Assembly: GCA_964487215.1 (NCBI GenBank)
Contig: CAZAPU010000011.1
Location: 1-21,712 of the forward strand
DNA length: 21,712 bases
Source: CAG-611 sp964487215
Lineage (GTDB): Bacteria; Bacillota_I; Bacilli_A; RF39; UBA660
Direction of reading: 5' to 3'
The notes beneath the pieces were generated by a model. The model worked only from the letters and a program-made list of their open reading frames with translations, was not told where the DNA came from and did not search any database. The position numbers and the translations under genes are program-made. Of this stretch, positions 7,183 through 14,797 are shown piece after piece. Positions within the stretch are counted from its first letter, which is position 1. Every line of letters starts with the position of its first letter.

Positions 7183-8831
7183 TATATTTCAGTTACAACA
7201 GTAATTATCATAGGTATACAACCAGTTTCTTGATAAAAATAATTACCTAATTCTTCCCTTATATCATTCTTTATTTTAGTAAAATCAACTCTTCTACCAG
7301 ATTCAGTATTATTCTCTATTACTTTTCTTGACATTTCACTAATATTTTTAACAATATCAAGATTTTCTTTTACATAAATAAAGCCTCTAGTCAATATTTG
7401 TGGTTCTGCTAATAAATTCTTTGTAATTTTATCTAGTGTTGCTGTTATTATAACAATTCCATTCTTACTTAAAAGTTCACGATCTTTAAGTACTAAATCT
7501 CCTATATCATCAGCATTTTTACCATCTATTAAAATTTCATCTGTTTTTATTAATTCTTTTTTATCATCAAGTTTTCCATCAATAAAAGTTACTACATCTC
7601 CATTTAATTTTAATAAAATGTTTTCAGGTTTAATACCTACTAATTCAGCTACAGTAGCATTCATATACATGAAGCGATACTCACCTTTAATAGGCATATA
7701 ATACTTAGGAGACATTAAATTCATCATCATCATTAAATCTTCTTTTGAAGCATGATGTAATAAATGATTCTTAGTAGATAGACTAACTATTTCTACATTT
7801 TTTCTTGATAAATCATTTAATACTTTAAAATGTCTTTTTTCATTTCCTGGATAAATAGGTTCACTTATAAATACTGTATCACTATCTTTAAATGTAATAT
7901 ATTTATCATAACCATTTAATATTTTTTCTACACTTGCATAAGGATTATCCTTTTCATCCGATATAAGTATTACAACATCTTTATCATCAATATTAGTTAA
8001 ATCACCTATTCTTTTCTTATCAAAATTTAAATAATTCAAATCTATCGCCATATTAACAATAGTTTGTAATTGCTTTCCCATAAGAACTACTTTTCTTCTA
8101 GTTCTTGCAATTTGGTCAAATATTTCTTGAATTCGATATAAATGTGATGGAAAAACAGAAACAATTATTCTATTATTACTTTTATTTAATAAATCCCACA
8201 TATCTTTAGATATTCTATGTTTAGGACTAGTAAAACCATCACGATAGGCATACATTGATTCTGATAATAAACATAATACTCCTTGCTTTCCTACATAAGC
8301 CAATTTACCTATATCAGTTTTATATGGTCCAAGCATAGTTGAATCAAATACAAAATCTGTAGCATACACAATCGCACCATCATCTGTATATAGAACATAT
8401 AAAACAGTTTCAGGTAAAGAATGAGTTACACTTATAGAAAATATTGAAAATCCTGCAACATCAATTTTTGAATGAGGTCTTATTTCTTTTAAATTAGTTG
8501 CCTTAATATTATATTCTTTTAATTCTTCATTCAACATATTCATTGTAAATTTTGTAGCATATACTGGAATATCAGGTAAAGATGTTAATATATCAGGTAT
8601 TGCTCCCATATTACCTTCATGCCCATGTGATAAGAAAATACCTCTTATCTTGTCTTTATTTTCAATTAAATAATCAAACTTAGGTATTATATAATCAACA
8701 CCTAACATATTAGCTGTAGGATATTTTAATCCTGCATCAAAAACAAATATATTATCGTCTACATCAACGACATACATATTTTTACCATTTTCATTTAGTC
8801 CTCCGAGACTAAATATTTTTATTTTACTCAT
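7182..8831 (-). CDS. rnjB: Ribonuclease J family protein with degraded metal site (RNase J2-like)
   Basis: Metallo-beta-lactamase/beta-CASP protein of the RNase J family (mRNA decay and 5' processing). It has 549 residues with the ATG at 8831, chosen because AAAGGAG precedes it by 6 bases; the ATG at 8846 lies upstream of that SD. The fold is complete: FSLGGLNENGKNMYVV at the N-terminus, the MBL core, the beta-CASP insert (about 200-350), and a C-terminal domain ending near residue 549. The active-site motif HxHxDH is altered to HGHEGN (69-74), losing Asp and the fourth His. The usual P-x-HGEY is PIKGEY (K382). H137 (VTHS) and D159 (ATDF) remain. This suggests a catalytically weak or inactive subunit that would work with an RNase J1 encoded elsewhere. 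Gene order next to ftsK/spoIIIE matches B. subtilis rnjB. It has its own promoter and terminator. Confidence 0.9.
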   Translation of the reverse strand: MSKIKIFSLGGLNENGKNMYVVDVDDNIFVFDAGLKYPTANMLGVDYIIPKFDYLIENKDKIRGIFLSHGHEGNMGAIPDILTSLPDIPVYATKFTMNMLNEELKEYNIKATNLKEIRPHSKIDVAGFSIFSISVTHSLPETVLYVLYTDDGAIVYATDFVFDSTMLGPYKTDIGKLAYVGKQGVLCLLSESMYAYRDGFTSPKHRISKDMWDLLNKSNNRIIVSVFPSHLYRIQEIFDQIARTRRKVVLMGKQLQTIVNMAIDLNYLNFDKKRIGDLTNIDDKDVVILISDEKDNPYASVEKILNGYDKYITFKDSDTVFISEPIYPGNEKRHFKVLNDLSRKNVEIVSLSTKNHLLHHASKEDLMMMMNLMSPKYYMPIKGEYRFMYMNATVAELVGIKPENILLKLNGDVVTFIDGKLDDKKELIKTDEILIDGKNADDIGDLVLKDRELLSKNGIVIITATLDKITKNLLAEPQILTRGFIYVKENLDIVKNISEMSRKVIENNTESGRRVDFTKIKNDIREELGNYFYQETGCIPMIITVVTEI

Positions 8832-8877
8832 TTTTTCTCCTTTCATAATATTAAAGTAAAAGACAACTATGTTTGTA

Positions 8878-8886
8878 ATTATACCA
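8878..8886 (-). promoter_or_regulatory. Extended -10 promoter of the RNase J gene
   Basis: The minus strand reads TGG-TATAAT: a perfect -10 (8878-8883) with the TGn extension. A weak -35 (TTTCAA) sits 17 bases upstream. The leader would be about 40 bases. Confidence 0.7.
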
Positions 8887-8943
8887 TAAAAACAAAAAAA
8901 TTGAAAGATGTATTTGTCATTTTACTAGTTAAAACTTATTTAC

Positions 8944-8967
8944 AAAAAAAACCTTAAAATTAAGGTT
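8944..8967 (-). terminator. Intrinsic terminator after the exported-protein gene
   Basis: On the minus strand AACCTTAA and TTAAGGTT form a perfect 8-bp palindromic stem (8950-8967), followed by a run of T (8944-8949). It lies 11 bases after the stop codon at 8979-8981 and probably ends the pyrH-amidase-exported protein unit. Confidence 0.85.
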
Positions 8968-8978
8968 ATTGTTATTTA

Positions 8979-9587
8979 TTAATTTGGAGATATATTAATT
9001 TTAAAAGCAAAAGTTTTAGTTTCAACTTCTCCACTTTGTAAATTACCATTTGTTGTATAATCAATATTTGCTTCAGTATTATATGAATTACTTAACCATA
9101 TTCTCAATCTATAATATTGTGTTGATCCAGCTACTCCATTTGGAGATATTGAAGTTGTATATAGTAAATAAGAATTTGTATCATTTACATATGCACTTAA
9201 TGAAGATATTGCTGTTGGTGCTACTATTTGGGTATTAGTTTGATCAGTTAAATAAACTTTTACATAATCAGGATCTAATGTATTTCCACTTAATTCTTTT
9301 AAATAAATATTATAACTAATTGTTTTATCCTCTGCATAAATATTAAAATCAAAGTAGTTAGTACTTACAATACCTTCTTCATCACTTACTGGCATTGAAT
9401 TATTTATTGTTAATCCCTGTGCCGCTTCTGTATATCTAAATACTAAGCCTCCAACTTCTATTGAATATTCTTTATCTCCAGTTAAATTAGCACGAAAGAA
9501 AGCATAACTAACCCCTACTAATAACACTAATGCTATTAAAATATAAAAAATTAATTGAAACTTATTTTTATTATCTTTCTTATTCAT
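8979..9587 (-). CDS. Exported beta-rich protein with N-terminal signal/anchor (possibly TasA/SipW-substrate-like)
   Basis: No firm family assignment. The 202 residues begin with a Lys/Asn-rich n-region, one hydrophobic segment (about 11-30, FYILIALVLLVGVSYAFFRA), then a Thr/Ser/Asn/Tyr-rich, Cys-free extracellular-type part that looks all-beta. The VSYAFF end of the hydrophobic segment resembles the cleavage region of TasA/camelysin-type precursors processed by SipW-like signal peptidases; this is only an impression. The start is ATG at 9587, because AAGGA lies 9 bases upstream. A TTG at 9596 in the same frame would be almost touching the SD. It begins about 40 bases after the membrane-anchored amidase and has a strong terminator behind it, so the two surface proteins are probably cotranscribed. 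A pseudopilin-like or fibre subunit is an alternative. Confidence 0.75.
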   Translation of the reverse strand: MNKKDNKNKFQLIFYILIALVLLVGVSYAFFRANLTGDKEYSIEVGGLVFRYTEAAQGLTINNSMPVSDEEGIVSTNYFDFNIYAEDKTISYNIYLKELSGNTLDPDYVKVYLTDQTNTQIVAPTAISSLSAYVNDTNSYLLYTTSISPNGVAGSTQYYRLRIWLSNSYNTEANIDYTTNGNLQSGEVETKTFAFKINISPN

Positions 9588-9629
9588 ATTTATCAATCCT
9601 TATCTTACTTACAAAACAAGTTTATCATA

Positions 9630-11426
9630 TCATTGTTTTTTATTCAATTCTTTCTTTTTTCTTTTTGTAAATATAATTATTAAAACTATTATTAATAATA
9701 TTGGAATTAATATTACCGAAATAGCTATATTAATTGAACTATTAACATTATTGGTAACTGTTTCATATCTATCCAATAATTTTTGTGATTGTTCTTCTAT
9801 TTCTTTATCTTCGAGATTATTATAATTTATAATAAATTCTTCTACAAGTTTATGTACTTGTTTATATTCTTTAAAATACTTGTTGTTATAAAAATTTAAG
9901 ACTAATTTATTTGAATAATTCTTTTCATATAAATTTACTAATTCCTTAACAGTATCTGATACTTCATACAAAGGTTTTGCTAAAGATGATAATTCATATT
10001 TACTGTTTGTTTTTTCATATTGATATAAAAATTTATATAATTTTTCTTCTTCATTCTTTAAACCAACAATTTCCATACCATAATATAAACCATCAGCATC
10101 CTTACCAATTGAAATAGTTGCTGCAGGATATCCTAATACTGATGCTATTGATGATCCTGGAATAGATAAATTATCAACAGTTTCATCTACTTTTAATACC
10201 CTGTTTTTTGAAGATAAAAACACTAAAAAATCAACATCATATTTTTTATAAATATTTGTTACATAATTATTATAATCTTCTTTTATTGAATCATAATCTT
10301 CTATTATAGAAATATCTAAATTACAATCTGTTAAATAACTCCAAAGTCTATAAATATGTCCTTTATCTACAGTTAAATCATAAAAGTTTTTTATTTTTGA
10401 TGTACTATCTTTAATATAATTATTAAATGAATAACACATTGTCCATCCACCTAATGTTTCTGTATTTACTTTTTCATATTTTTTCTTATAAAAATTTTTT
10501 ATATGGACAACTTCAATATTATTTTTTTCTAATAAATTAATTGTATTTTTCATTAAATTTTCAGTTTCAGTATATGAATCTTCAACAAAATCATCTATTA
10601 TTCCAATTTTAATTTTTTCTGAATTACTTATATTTTTAATATATGTATCCTCTTTTTTACCTTCCATCACTGCCATTAAAATTCCATTTTCTTTTACTGT
10701 TTTTGTAATAGGGCCTACTGTATCTCTAGTAATATCATAATTAATTATTCCATTATTACTTAAATTATCAAATGTTGGTCTAAATCCTATTACATTATTA
10801 GCTGCCGCTGGTAGTCTTAAAGAAGCATTTGTATCTGTTCCTATCCCAAGTAATCCAAACTGTAATGATACTGCAACTGCTGTTCCTCCTGAAGAACCAT
10901 AACTACTAAAATATTTATTATATGCATTCTTAGTTATACCATAAGAACTTTCAGAAGATGCAGCCTGAAAAGCAAATTCACTCATATTTGTTTTAGCAAT
11001 AATTATGGCATTGTTATCTTTTAAATATTTTATTATCTCTGCATCATCTTTGGGATAATTATCTTTTAAACTCTTAGTTCCATCTGTTGTTGGCATTCCC
11101 TCAACATCAATATTATCTTTCACTAATATTGGTATACCAAAAAGAATAGAATTTCTTCCATTTTTCTTATATATTTCATCTAATTCCTTTGCTGTTTCTA
11201 TTGCTTTATCATTAATTGTAATAATTGTATTAAATTCATTATCATAAGCTTCTATTCTATCTAAATATAATTTTATTAATAATTCATAAGTTAAATAACC
11301 TTTATCAATAGCATCCTGTATTTCATAAATATCCATTTTAGTGATATCTACTACTGATTTATTATAAGCTTTTGGAAAAGAAAAAATATTAAAAAAACAT
11401 AATAGTAATAATAATATTTTTTTCAT
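9630..11426 (-). CDS. Membrane-anchored extracellular amidase (amidase signature family)
   Basis: Amidase-signature (GatA/FAAH-type) hydrolase; the substrate cannot be named. The 598 residues begin with a signal peptide (MKKILLLLLCFFNIFSF). The enzyme core then shows the catalytic Lys K103 (LVKDNID), the Ser-rich loop YGSSGG (cis-Ser at 178/179), and GTDTNASLRLPAA with the nucleophile S202. The family usually has GTDTGGS(I/V)R, so the two Gly before the nucleophile are Asn-Ala here. After the core comes a region of about 100 residues, then a transmembrane helix at about 565-588 and a basic tail (KRKKKELNKK), i.e. a C-terminal anchor with the enzyme outside. This is neither GatA, which is cytoplasmic and in gatCAB operons, nor a typical soluble amidase. 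The ATG lies 1 base after the pyrH stop and I see no good SD, so translation is probably coupled to pyrH. Confidence 0.88.
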   Translation of the reverse strand: MKKILLLLLCFFNIFSFPKAYNKSVVDITKMDIYEIQDAIDKGYLTYELLIKLYLDRIEAYDNEFNTIITINDKAIETAKELDEIYKKNGRNSILFGIPILVKDNIDVEGMPTTDGTKSLKDNYPKDDAEIIKYLKDNNAIIIAKTNMSEFAFQAASSESSYGITKNAYNKYFSSYGSSGGTAVAVSLQFGLLGIGTDTNASLRLPAAANNVIGFRPTFDNLSNNGIINYDITRDTVGPITKTVKENGILMAVMEGKKEDTYIKNISNSEKIKIGIIDDFVEDSYTETENLMKNTINLLEKNNIEVVHIKNFYKKKYEKVNTETLGGWTMCYSFNNYIKDSTSKIKNFYDLTVDKGHIYRLWSYLTDCNLDISIIEDYDSIKEDYNNYVTNIYKKYDVDFLVFLSSKNRVLKVDETVDNLSIPGSSIASVLGYPAATISIGKDADGLYYGMEIVGLKNEEEKLYKFLYQYEKTNSKYELSSLAKPLYEVSDTVKELVNLYEKNYSNKLVLNFYNNKYFKEYKQVHKLVEEFIINYNNLEDKEIEEQSQKLLDRYETVTNNVNSSINIAISVILIPILLIIVLIIIFTKRKKKELNKKQ

Positions 11427-11427
11427 A

Positions 11428-12135
11428 TTATTCAGTAATAACCGTCGTACCTTTATTTTTTCCTTCTAAAATCAATCTTAAACCATCTTTGTCTTTTGCA
11501 TCATATAAATAAAGAGGTATTTTATGTTTAGCCAATGCTGCTAAAGCTTCAAAATCCATAACCCCTTGTTTATTAATACCTGATTTTATTTGATTTAATA
11601 AAAGTTCTTCGTGAGTAATTTTATCTTTTTTTACTGCTCCTTCTTCTTTTGGATCTTTATCGTATATTCCATCAATATTCTTTGCCATTATTATCATATC
11701 TGCTTCTAATTCAATTGATTTTTCAATAACTACCATATCTGTAGAAAAATTAGGAACACCAAGTCCACCACCTAAAACAATTACTTTGTTTTTAGTTAAA
11801 GCTTTGCTTACATCATATTCATTATATTTTTTTACAATTCCTTCGATAGCAATTGCTGAAAATAAAATAGATGAAACACCATTTTTATTTAAATAATTAT
11901 TAATTGCTAAAGAATTCATAATAGTAGCAAGCATTCCTATTTGATCAGAAATAGTTGAATCTATATTTAAATTATTTCTACCTCTCCAAAAATTACCACC
12001 ACCTATTATCAAAATAATTTGATAATCTTTGTCTTTAAGTAATTTTACATCTTTTAACACTTCATTTAGCATTGAATCACATATATTTTTATCTTCTTTC
12101 AATACTTCTCCACTTATTTTCATTACTACTCTCAT
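11428..12135 (-). CDS. pyrH: UMP kinase
   Basis: Amino-acid-kinase-fold hexameric enzyme phosphorylating UMP to UDP with ATP, in pyrimidine nucleotide synthesis. The 235 residues have the family length. Visible elements: MKISGE (5-10), IGGGNFWRGR (44-53), SDQIGMLAT (63-71), LGGGLGVPNFSTD (121-133) and AKNIDGIYDKDP (151-162). After STD the usual TAAALRA stretch is MVVIEKS, a divergent helix at the UMP end of the site. The SD AGGAGG is 6 bases from the ATG. A TATAAT at 12157-12162 (minus) just after the greA terminator is a possible promoter, but its -35 is poor and lies in the terminator stem. In most Firmicutes pyrH lies in tsf-pyrH-frr; here those neighbours are missing and a surface amidase follows 1 base later. 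Confidence 0.95.
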   Translation of the reverse strand: MRVVMKISGEVLKEDKNICDSMLNEVLKDVKLLKDKDYQIILIIGGGNFWRGRNNLNIDSTISDQIGMLATIMNSLAINNYLNKNGVSSILFSAIAIEGIVKKYNEYDVSKALTKNKVIVLGGGLGVPNFSTDMVVIEKSIELEADMIIMAKNIDGIYDKDPKEEGAVKKDKITHEELLLNQIKSGINKQGVMDFEALAALAKHKIPLYLYDAKDKDGLRLILEGKNKGTTVITE

Positions 12136-12161
12136 ATATACCTCCTACCATAAATAATTAT

Positions 12162-12199
12162 ATAATAAAAATAGAAAAACAAAAATGTTTTTCTATTTT
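12162..12199 (-). terminator. Terminator of greA
   Basis: AAAATAGAAAAACA and TGTTTTTCTATTTT form a perfect 14-bp stem (12168-12181 with 12186-12199) with a 4-base loop, followed on the minus strand by TATTATA. The greA stop codon (12193-12195) is in the first arm. Confidence 0.75.
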
Positions 12200-12666
12200 A
12201 TTTCAATAACTTTTATTTCGTAACTACCATTTGGACTTGATACTGAAACAGTATCACCAACTTTATGTCCAAGTAATGCTACTGCTATTGGTGATTCATT
12301 TGATATTTTGCTTTCAAATGGATCTGCTTCTTGGCTACCAACTATTTTATATTGATCCGTATCTTCAGGATCATCAACATAAGATATTTTTACTGTATTT
12401 CCTACTCCAACTTTATTAGTAGTTATTTCATCAATAATTGTTACATTATCTACAACAGCTTGTAATTTCTTTATTTTAGCTTCTATTTCTGCTTGTTCAT
12501 TTCTGGCAGCATCATAATCAGCATTTTCAGATAAATCTCCTAAAGCTCTTGCTTCTTTGATTGCTTGAATATTTTCAGGTCGTTTTACATTTATTAAGTC
12601 TTCTAACTCTTGTTTAATTTCTTCATAACCTTCTTTAGTTAGATAGATTGTTTTCTTATCAGTCAT
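12193..12666 (-). CDS. greA: Transcription elongation factor GreA
   Basis: Rescues backtracked RNA polymerase by promoting transcript cleavage through the secondary channel. With the ATG at 12666 it has 157 residues, the usual GreA length. The N-terminal coiled coil (about 1-75) carries ALGDLSENADYDAARNEQ, with the acidic tip residues used to coordinate Mg2+ in the polymerase active site (D/E pair in LSENADY). The C-terminal FKBP-like domain ends NGSYEIKVIEI and includes ESPIAVALLGHKVGD. An in-frame GTG at 12675 is part of the SD (GAGGTGAAG), so the ATG 5-8 bases downstream is preferred. The gene lies behind trhP2, as in B. subtilis where udk stands between, and it has its own near-consensus promoter and a strong terminator. 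Confidence 0.97.
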   Translation of the reverse strand: MTDKKTIYLTKEGYEEIKQELEDLINVKRPENIQAIKEARALGDLSENADYDAARNEQAEIEAKIKKLQAVVDNVTIIDEITTNKVGVGNTVKISYVDDPEDTDQYKIVGSQEADPFESKISNESPIAVALLGHKVGDTVSVSSPNGSYEIKVIEIK

Positions 12667-12700
12667 TTTCTTCACCTCATAAATTTTTTTGTTCCATAAA

Positions 12701-12729
12701 AGGATACTATTTTTTTAGCAATTTGTCAA
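12701..12729 (-). promoter_or_regulatory. Promoter of greA with consensus -35
   Basis: On the minus strand, TTGACA (12724-12729) is a full -35 match. A 17-base spacer leads to TATCCT (12701-12706, 4 of 6). The region is the 80-base gap between trhP2 and greA, so greA can be expressed independently of the upstream operon. Confidence 0.75.
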
Positions 12730-12746
12730 TAGATATAGAGCAAATA

Positions 12747-13928
12747 CTATAATTTGACTCTAATCATATAATCTTTTTCTACAGGAATTGGAACTTTAAT
12801 TTTTAATACTTGCTTAGCATGATTTGCACATAATATTTCATTCATATCTTCATCATATATTTTTTCAAGAACAAAATCCATATTAATATTATTTGGTCCA
12901 AATATATTAACTATATCTCCTACTTTAAAATAATTTCTTTGCTCAATTGTAGCAATTTTAGTTTTTGAATTATAATCAATAACCTGAGCTAAAAAATCTT
13001 GATTAGATGTTTCACCTGTATTTGAATAATATTGATCATTATAATCAGCTTCTTTGTTAAAGTACTGACTACTTGATTCACGATTCGCTACTCTACTAAT
13101 TAATTTTAAATTGTCATTTAGTAATTTTGTAGTGAAGTTATTATTATAATATGCATCAATTAAATTTCGATAACAACTATTTACTGTAGCTAAATAGTAA
13201 GTGCCTCTCATTCTTCCTTCTATTTTTAATGATTTTACACCAATTTCAATTAAATCTGGAATATATTTACCTAAATTTAAATCCTTAGTAGCAATCGAAA
13301 ACTGGTTTTTTCTTTTTCTATCTAAGTCTAAATTAAATCTACAAACTTGAGCACATCCACCTCTATTAGCATCTCTATTAGTAAAATAATTTGACAAAAC
13401 ACATCTACCTGAATAATTTGTACACATTGCTCCATGTAAGAATACTTCTAAATCCATTTTTGTTTCATCATATATTTTTTTTATTTCATCTTTGGTAACT
13501 TCTCTTGCAAGTACAACTCTTTCTACTCCTAAAGATTTATAAAATTTTACAGCCTCTGTATTACAAGTAGAAGCTTGTGTACTTAAAAATATTTTTAATT
13601 TTGGTGCTTTTTTCTTAATAATATCAATTAAAAATAAGTCACTAACAATAACTGCATCTACACCAACATTTTTTAATTCTTTTAAATATTTTTCAATTCC
13701 ACTTATATCTTCATTATGAAAAATAATATTAACTGTAACATATATCTTCTTTTTTAATTTTTTAGCAATTAAACAAGCCTCTTTCATTTCTTCAATTGAA
13801 AAATTATTTGCATTAGCTCTTAAACTGAAATTCTTTCCTCCAATATAACAAGCATCTGCTCCATAAAGAAAGGCTATTTTTAATTTTTCTAAATCTCCAG
13901 CTGGAGATAATAGTTCTATTTTTTCCAT
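12747..13928 (-). CDS. trhP2: U32 family tRNA hydroxylation protein, catalytic-type (TrhP2/YrrO-like)
   Basis: U32 'peptidase' family. The current view from E. coli TrhP and B. subtilis YrrN/YrrO is that these proteins make 5-hydroxyuridine at tRNA wobble position 34 using prephenate, with an iron-sulfur cluster; earlier annotations as collagenase-like peptidase are misleading. The 393 residues show MEKIELLSPAGD, ADACYIGGKNFSLRANA (24-40), and the U32 signature from E161 with HGAMC, YSGRC, NRGGC and QVCRF. The four candidate cluster cysteines are C169, C176, C192 and C196. A C-terminal beta domain (about 310-393) follows. It starts 1 base after trhP1 ends, so it is translationally coupled. 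With trmR two genes upstream this forms a complete hydroxylation plus methylation pair. Family certain; the tRNA role is inferred from family and context. Confidence 0.93.
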   Translation of the reverse strand: MEKIELLSPAGDLEKLKIAFLYGADACYIGGKNFSLRANANNFSIEEMKEACLIAKKLKKKIYVTVNIIFHNEDISGIEKYLKELKNVGVDAVIVSDLFLIDIIKKKAPKLKIFLSTQASTCNTEAVKFYKSLGVERVVLAREVTKDEIKKIYDETKMDLEVFLHGAMCTNYSGRCVLSNYFTNRDANRGGCAQVCRFNLDLDRKRKNQFSIATKDLNLGKYIPDLIEIGVKSLKIEGRMRGTYYLATVNSCYRNLIDAYYNNNFTTKLLNDNLKLISRVANRESSSQYFNKEADYNDQYYSNTGETSNQDFLAQVIDYNSKTKIATIEQRNYFKVGDIVNIFGPNNINMDFVLEKIYDEDMNEILCANHAKQVLKIKVPIPVEKDYMIRVKL

Positions 13929-13929
13929 A

Positions 13930-14796
13930 CTACTTCACCTTATATATAGTTTTCTTATATAAAAAACCTGTATTAGTATTTAACATTTTACTAATAGTAT
14001 TATCATATTCAATTAATTTTTCTTTTGTTAACATCTCATTATTAGCTTTATTATATAAATCTAATACAAATAAGAAATCCTTTTCTTTTAACTCTTTTTC
14101 ATCAAGAATTAAATAATCAATATTTATTTCTTTAAATGTATTTATTTCTGTTATTGTATTTAAAACAGAAGAAGATAATATAGCTGTACCTTCTTTATAT
14201 TCAATTATTCTATACTTCTCTGTTTTATCCTTTAAAAAATGTTTTTTTATAAAATCTTTTCTTTTTATATATTTAAAATAATTAGATATAAGTTTTCTTT
14301 TTGAAAAACTAATTAATTGATATCCAAAACCATTTACAAATAAAAACATATCTTTATTCCTATTTGCTATTTCTTTTATTTCATCTATAGTAATTTCAGA
14401 AGATATAACGGCTCCTTGAATATTATATTTATTATAAAATTCTAAAGTTTTATAATTTGTTACAAAAAAATTTTGATTCCATATTAATTTTGTTTTTAAT
14501 TTTAGTTTATCTCTTAAACTAATCATTCCAATATCATAAAATAAAATACCTGCTAAATTTAATTTATCTATTTCAATTAAAATTTGTTTTAATTTTTCTA
14601 AATCTTTATCAAAAATATTTTTATCAATTGATAAAAATATTTCCTTGTCTTTCAACATTTTTTTTAACTTTAATAATGTTTTTATATCTACTTCAACTGT
14701 TGGATTTATACAAAAATCTTCCATACCAAAAATAAAACCATCTGCTGATGTTTTATTTAAATTTTTAATTGTTTTAGGTTTTACTATTATTTTCAT
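13930..14796 (-). CDS. trhP1: U32 family protein, small partner (TrhP1/YrrN-like)
   Basis: 288 residues from the ATG at 14796, chosen because GAAGGATG precedes it and because it leaves 1 base after the trmR stop. The frame stays open 15 codons further up, inside trmR, which I regard as chance. It has a U32-like barrel: MKIIVKPKTIKNL, SADGFIFGMEDFC, ILFYDIGMISL, LIWNQNFFVTN and LFVNGFGYQLIS. It lacks the Cys cluster of its neighbour, as expected for the shorter YrrN-type partner. It is much more diverged than trhP2 and very Lys/Ile-rich, so the assignment rests largely on the conserved trmR-yrrN-yrrO-greA order. Expected role: partner in 5-hydroxyuridine formation at tRNA U34. Confidence 0.82.
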   Translation of the reverse strand: MKIIVKPKTIKNLNKTSADGFIFGMEDFCINPTVEVDIKTLLKLKKMLKDKEIFLSIDKNIFDKDLEKLKQILIEIDKLNLAGILFYDIGMISLRDKLKLKTKLIWNQNFFVTNYKTLEFYNKYNIQGAVISSEITIDEIKEIANRNKDMFLFVNGFGYQLISFSKRKLISNYFKYIKRKDFIKKHFLKDKTEKYRIIEYKEGTAILSSSVLNTITEINTFKEINIDYLILDEKELKEKDFLFVLDLYNKANNEMLTKEKLIEYDNTISKMLNTNTGFLYKKTIYKVK

Positions 14797-14797
14797 T

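Noticed and set aside
9630..11426. GatA subunit of the amidotransferase
   Set aside because: A signal peptide, a C-terminal TM anchor, and no gatC/gatB beside it argue against GatA.
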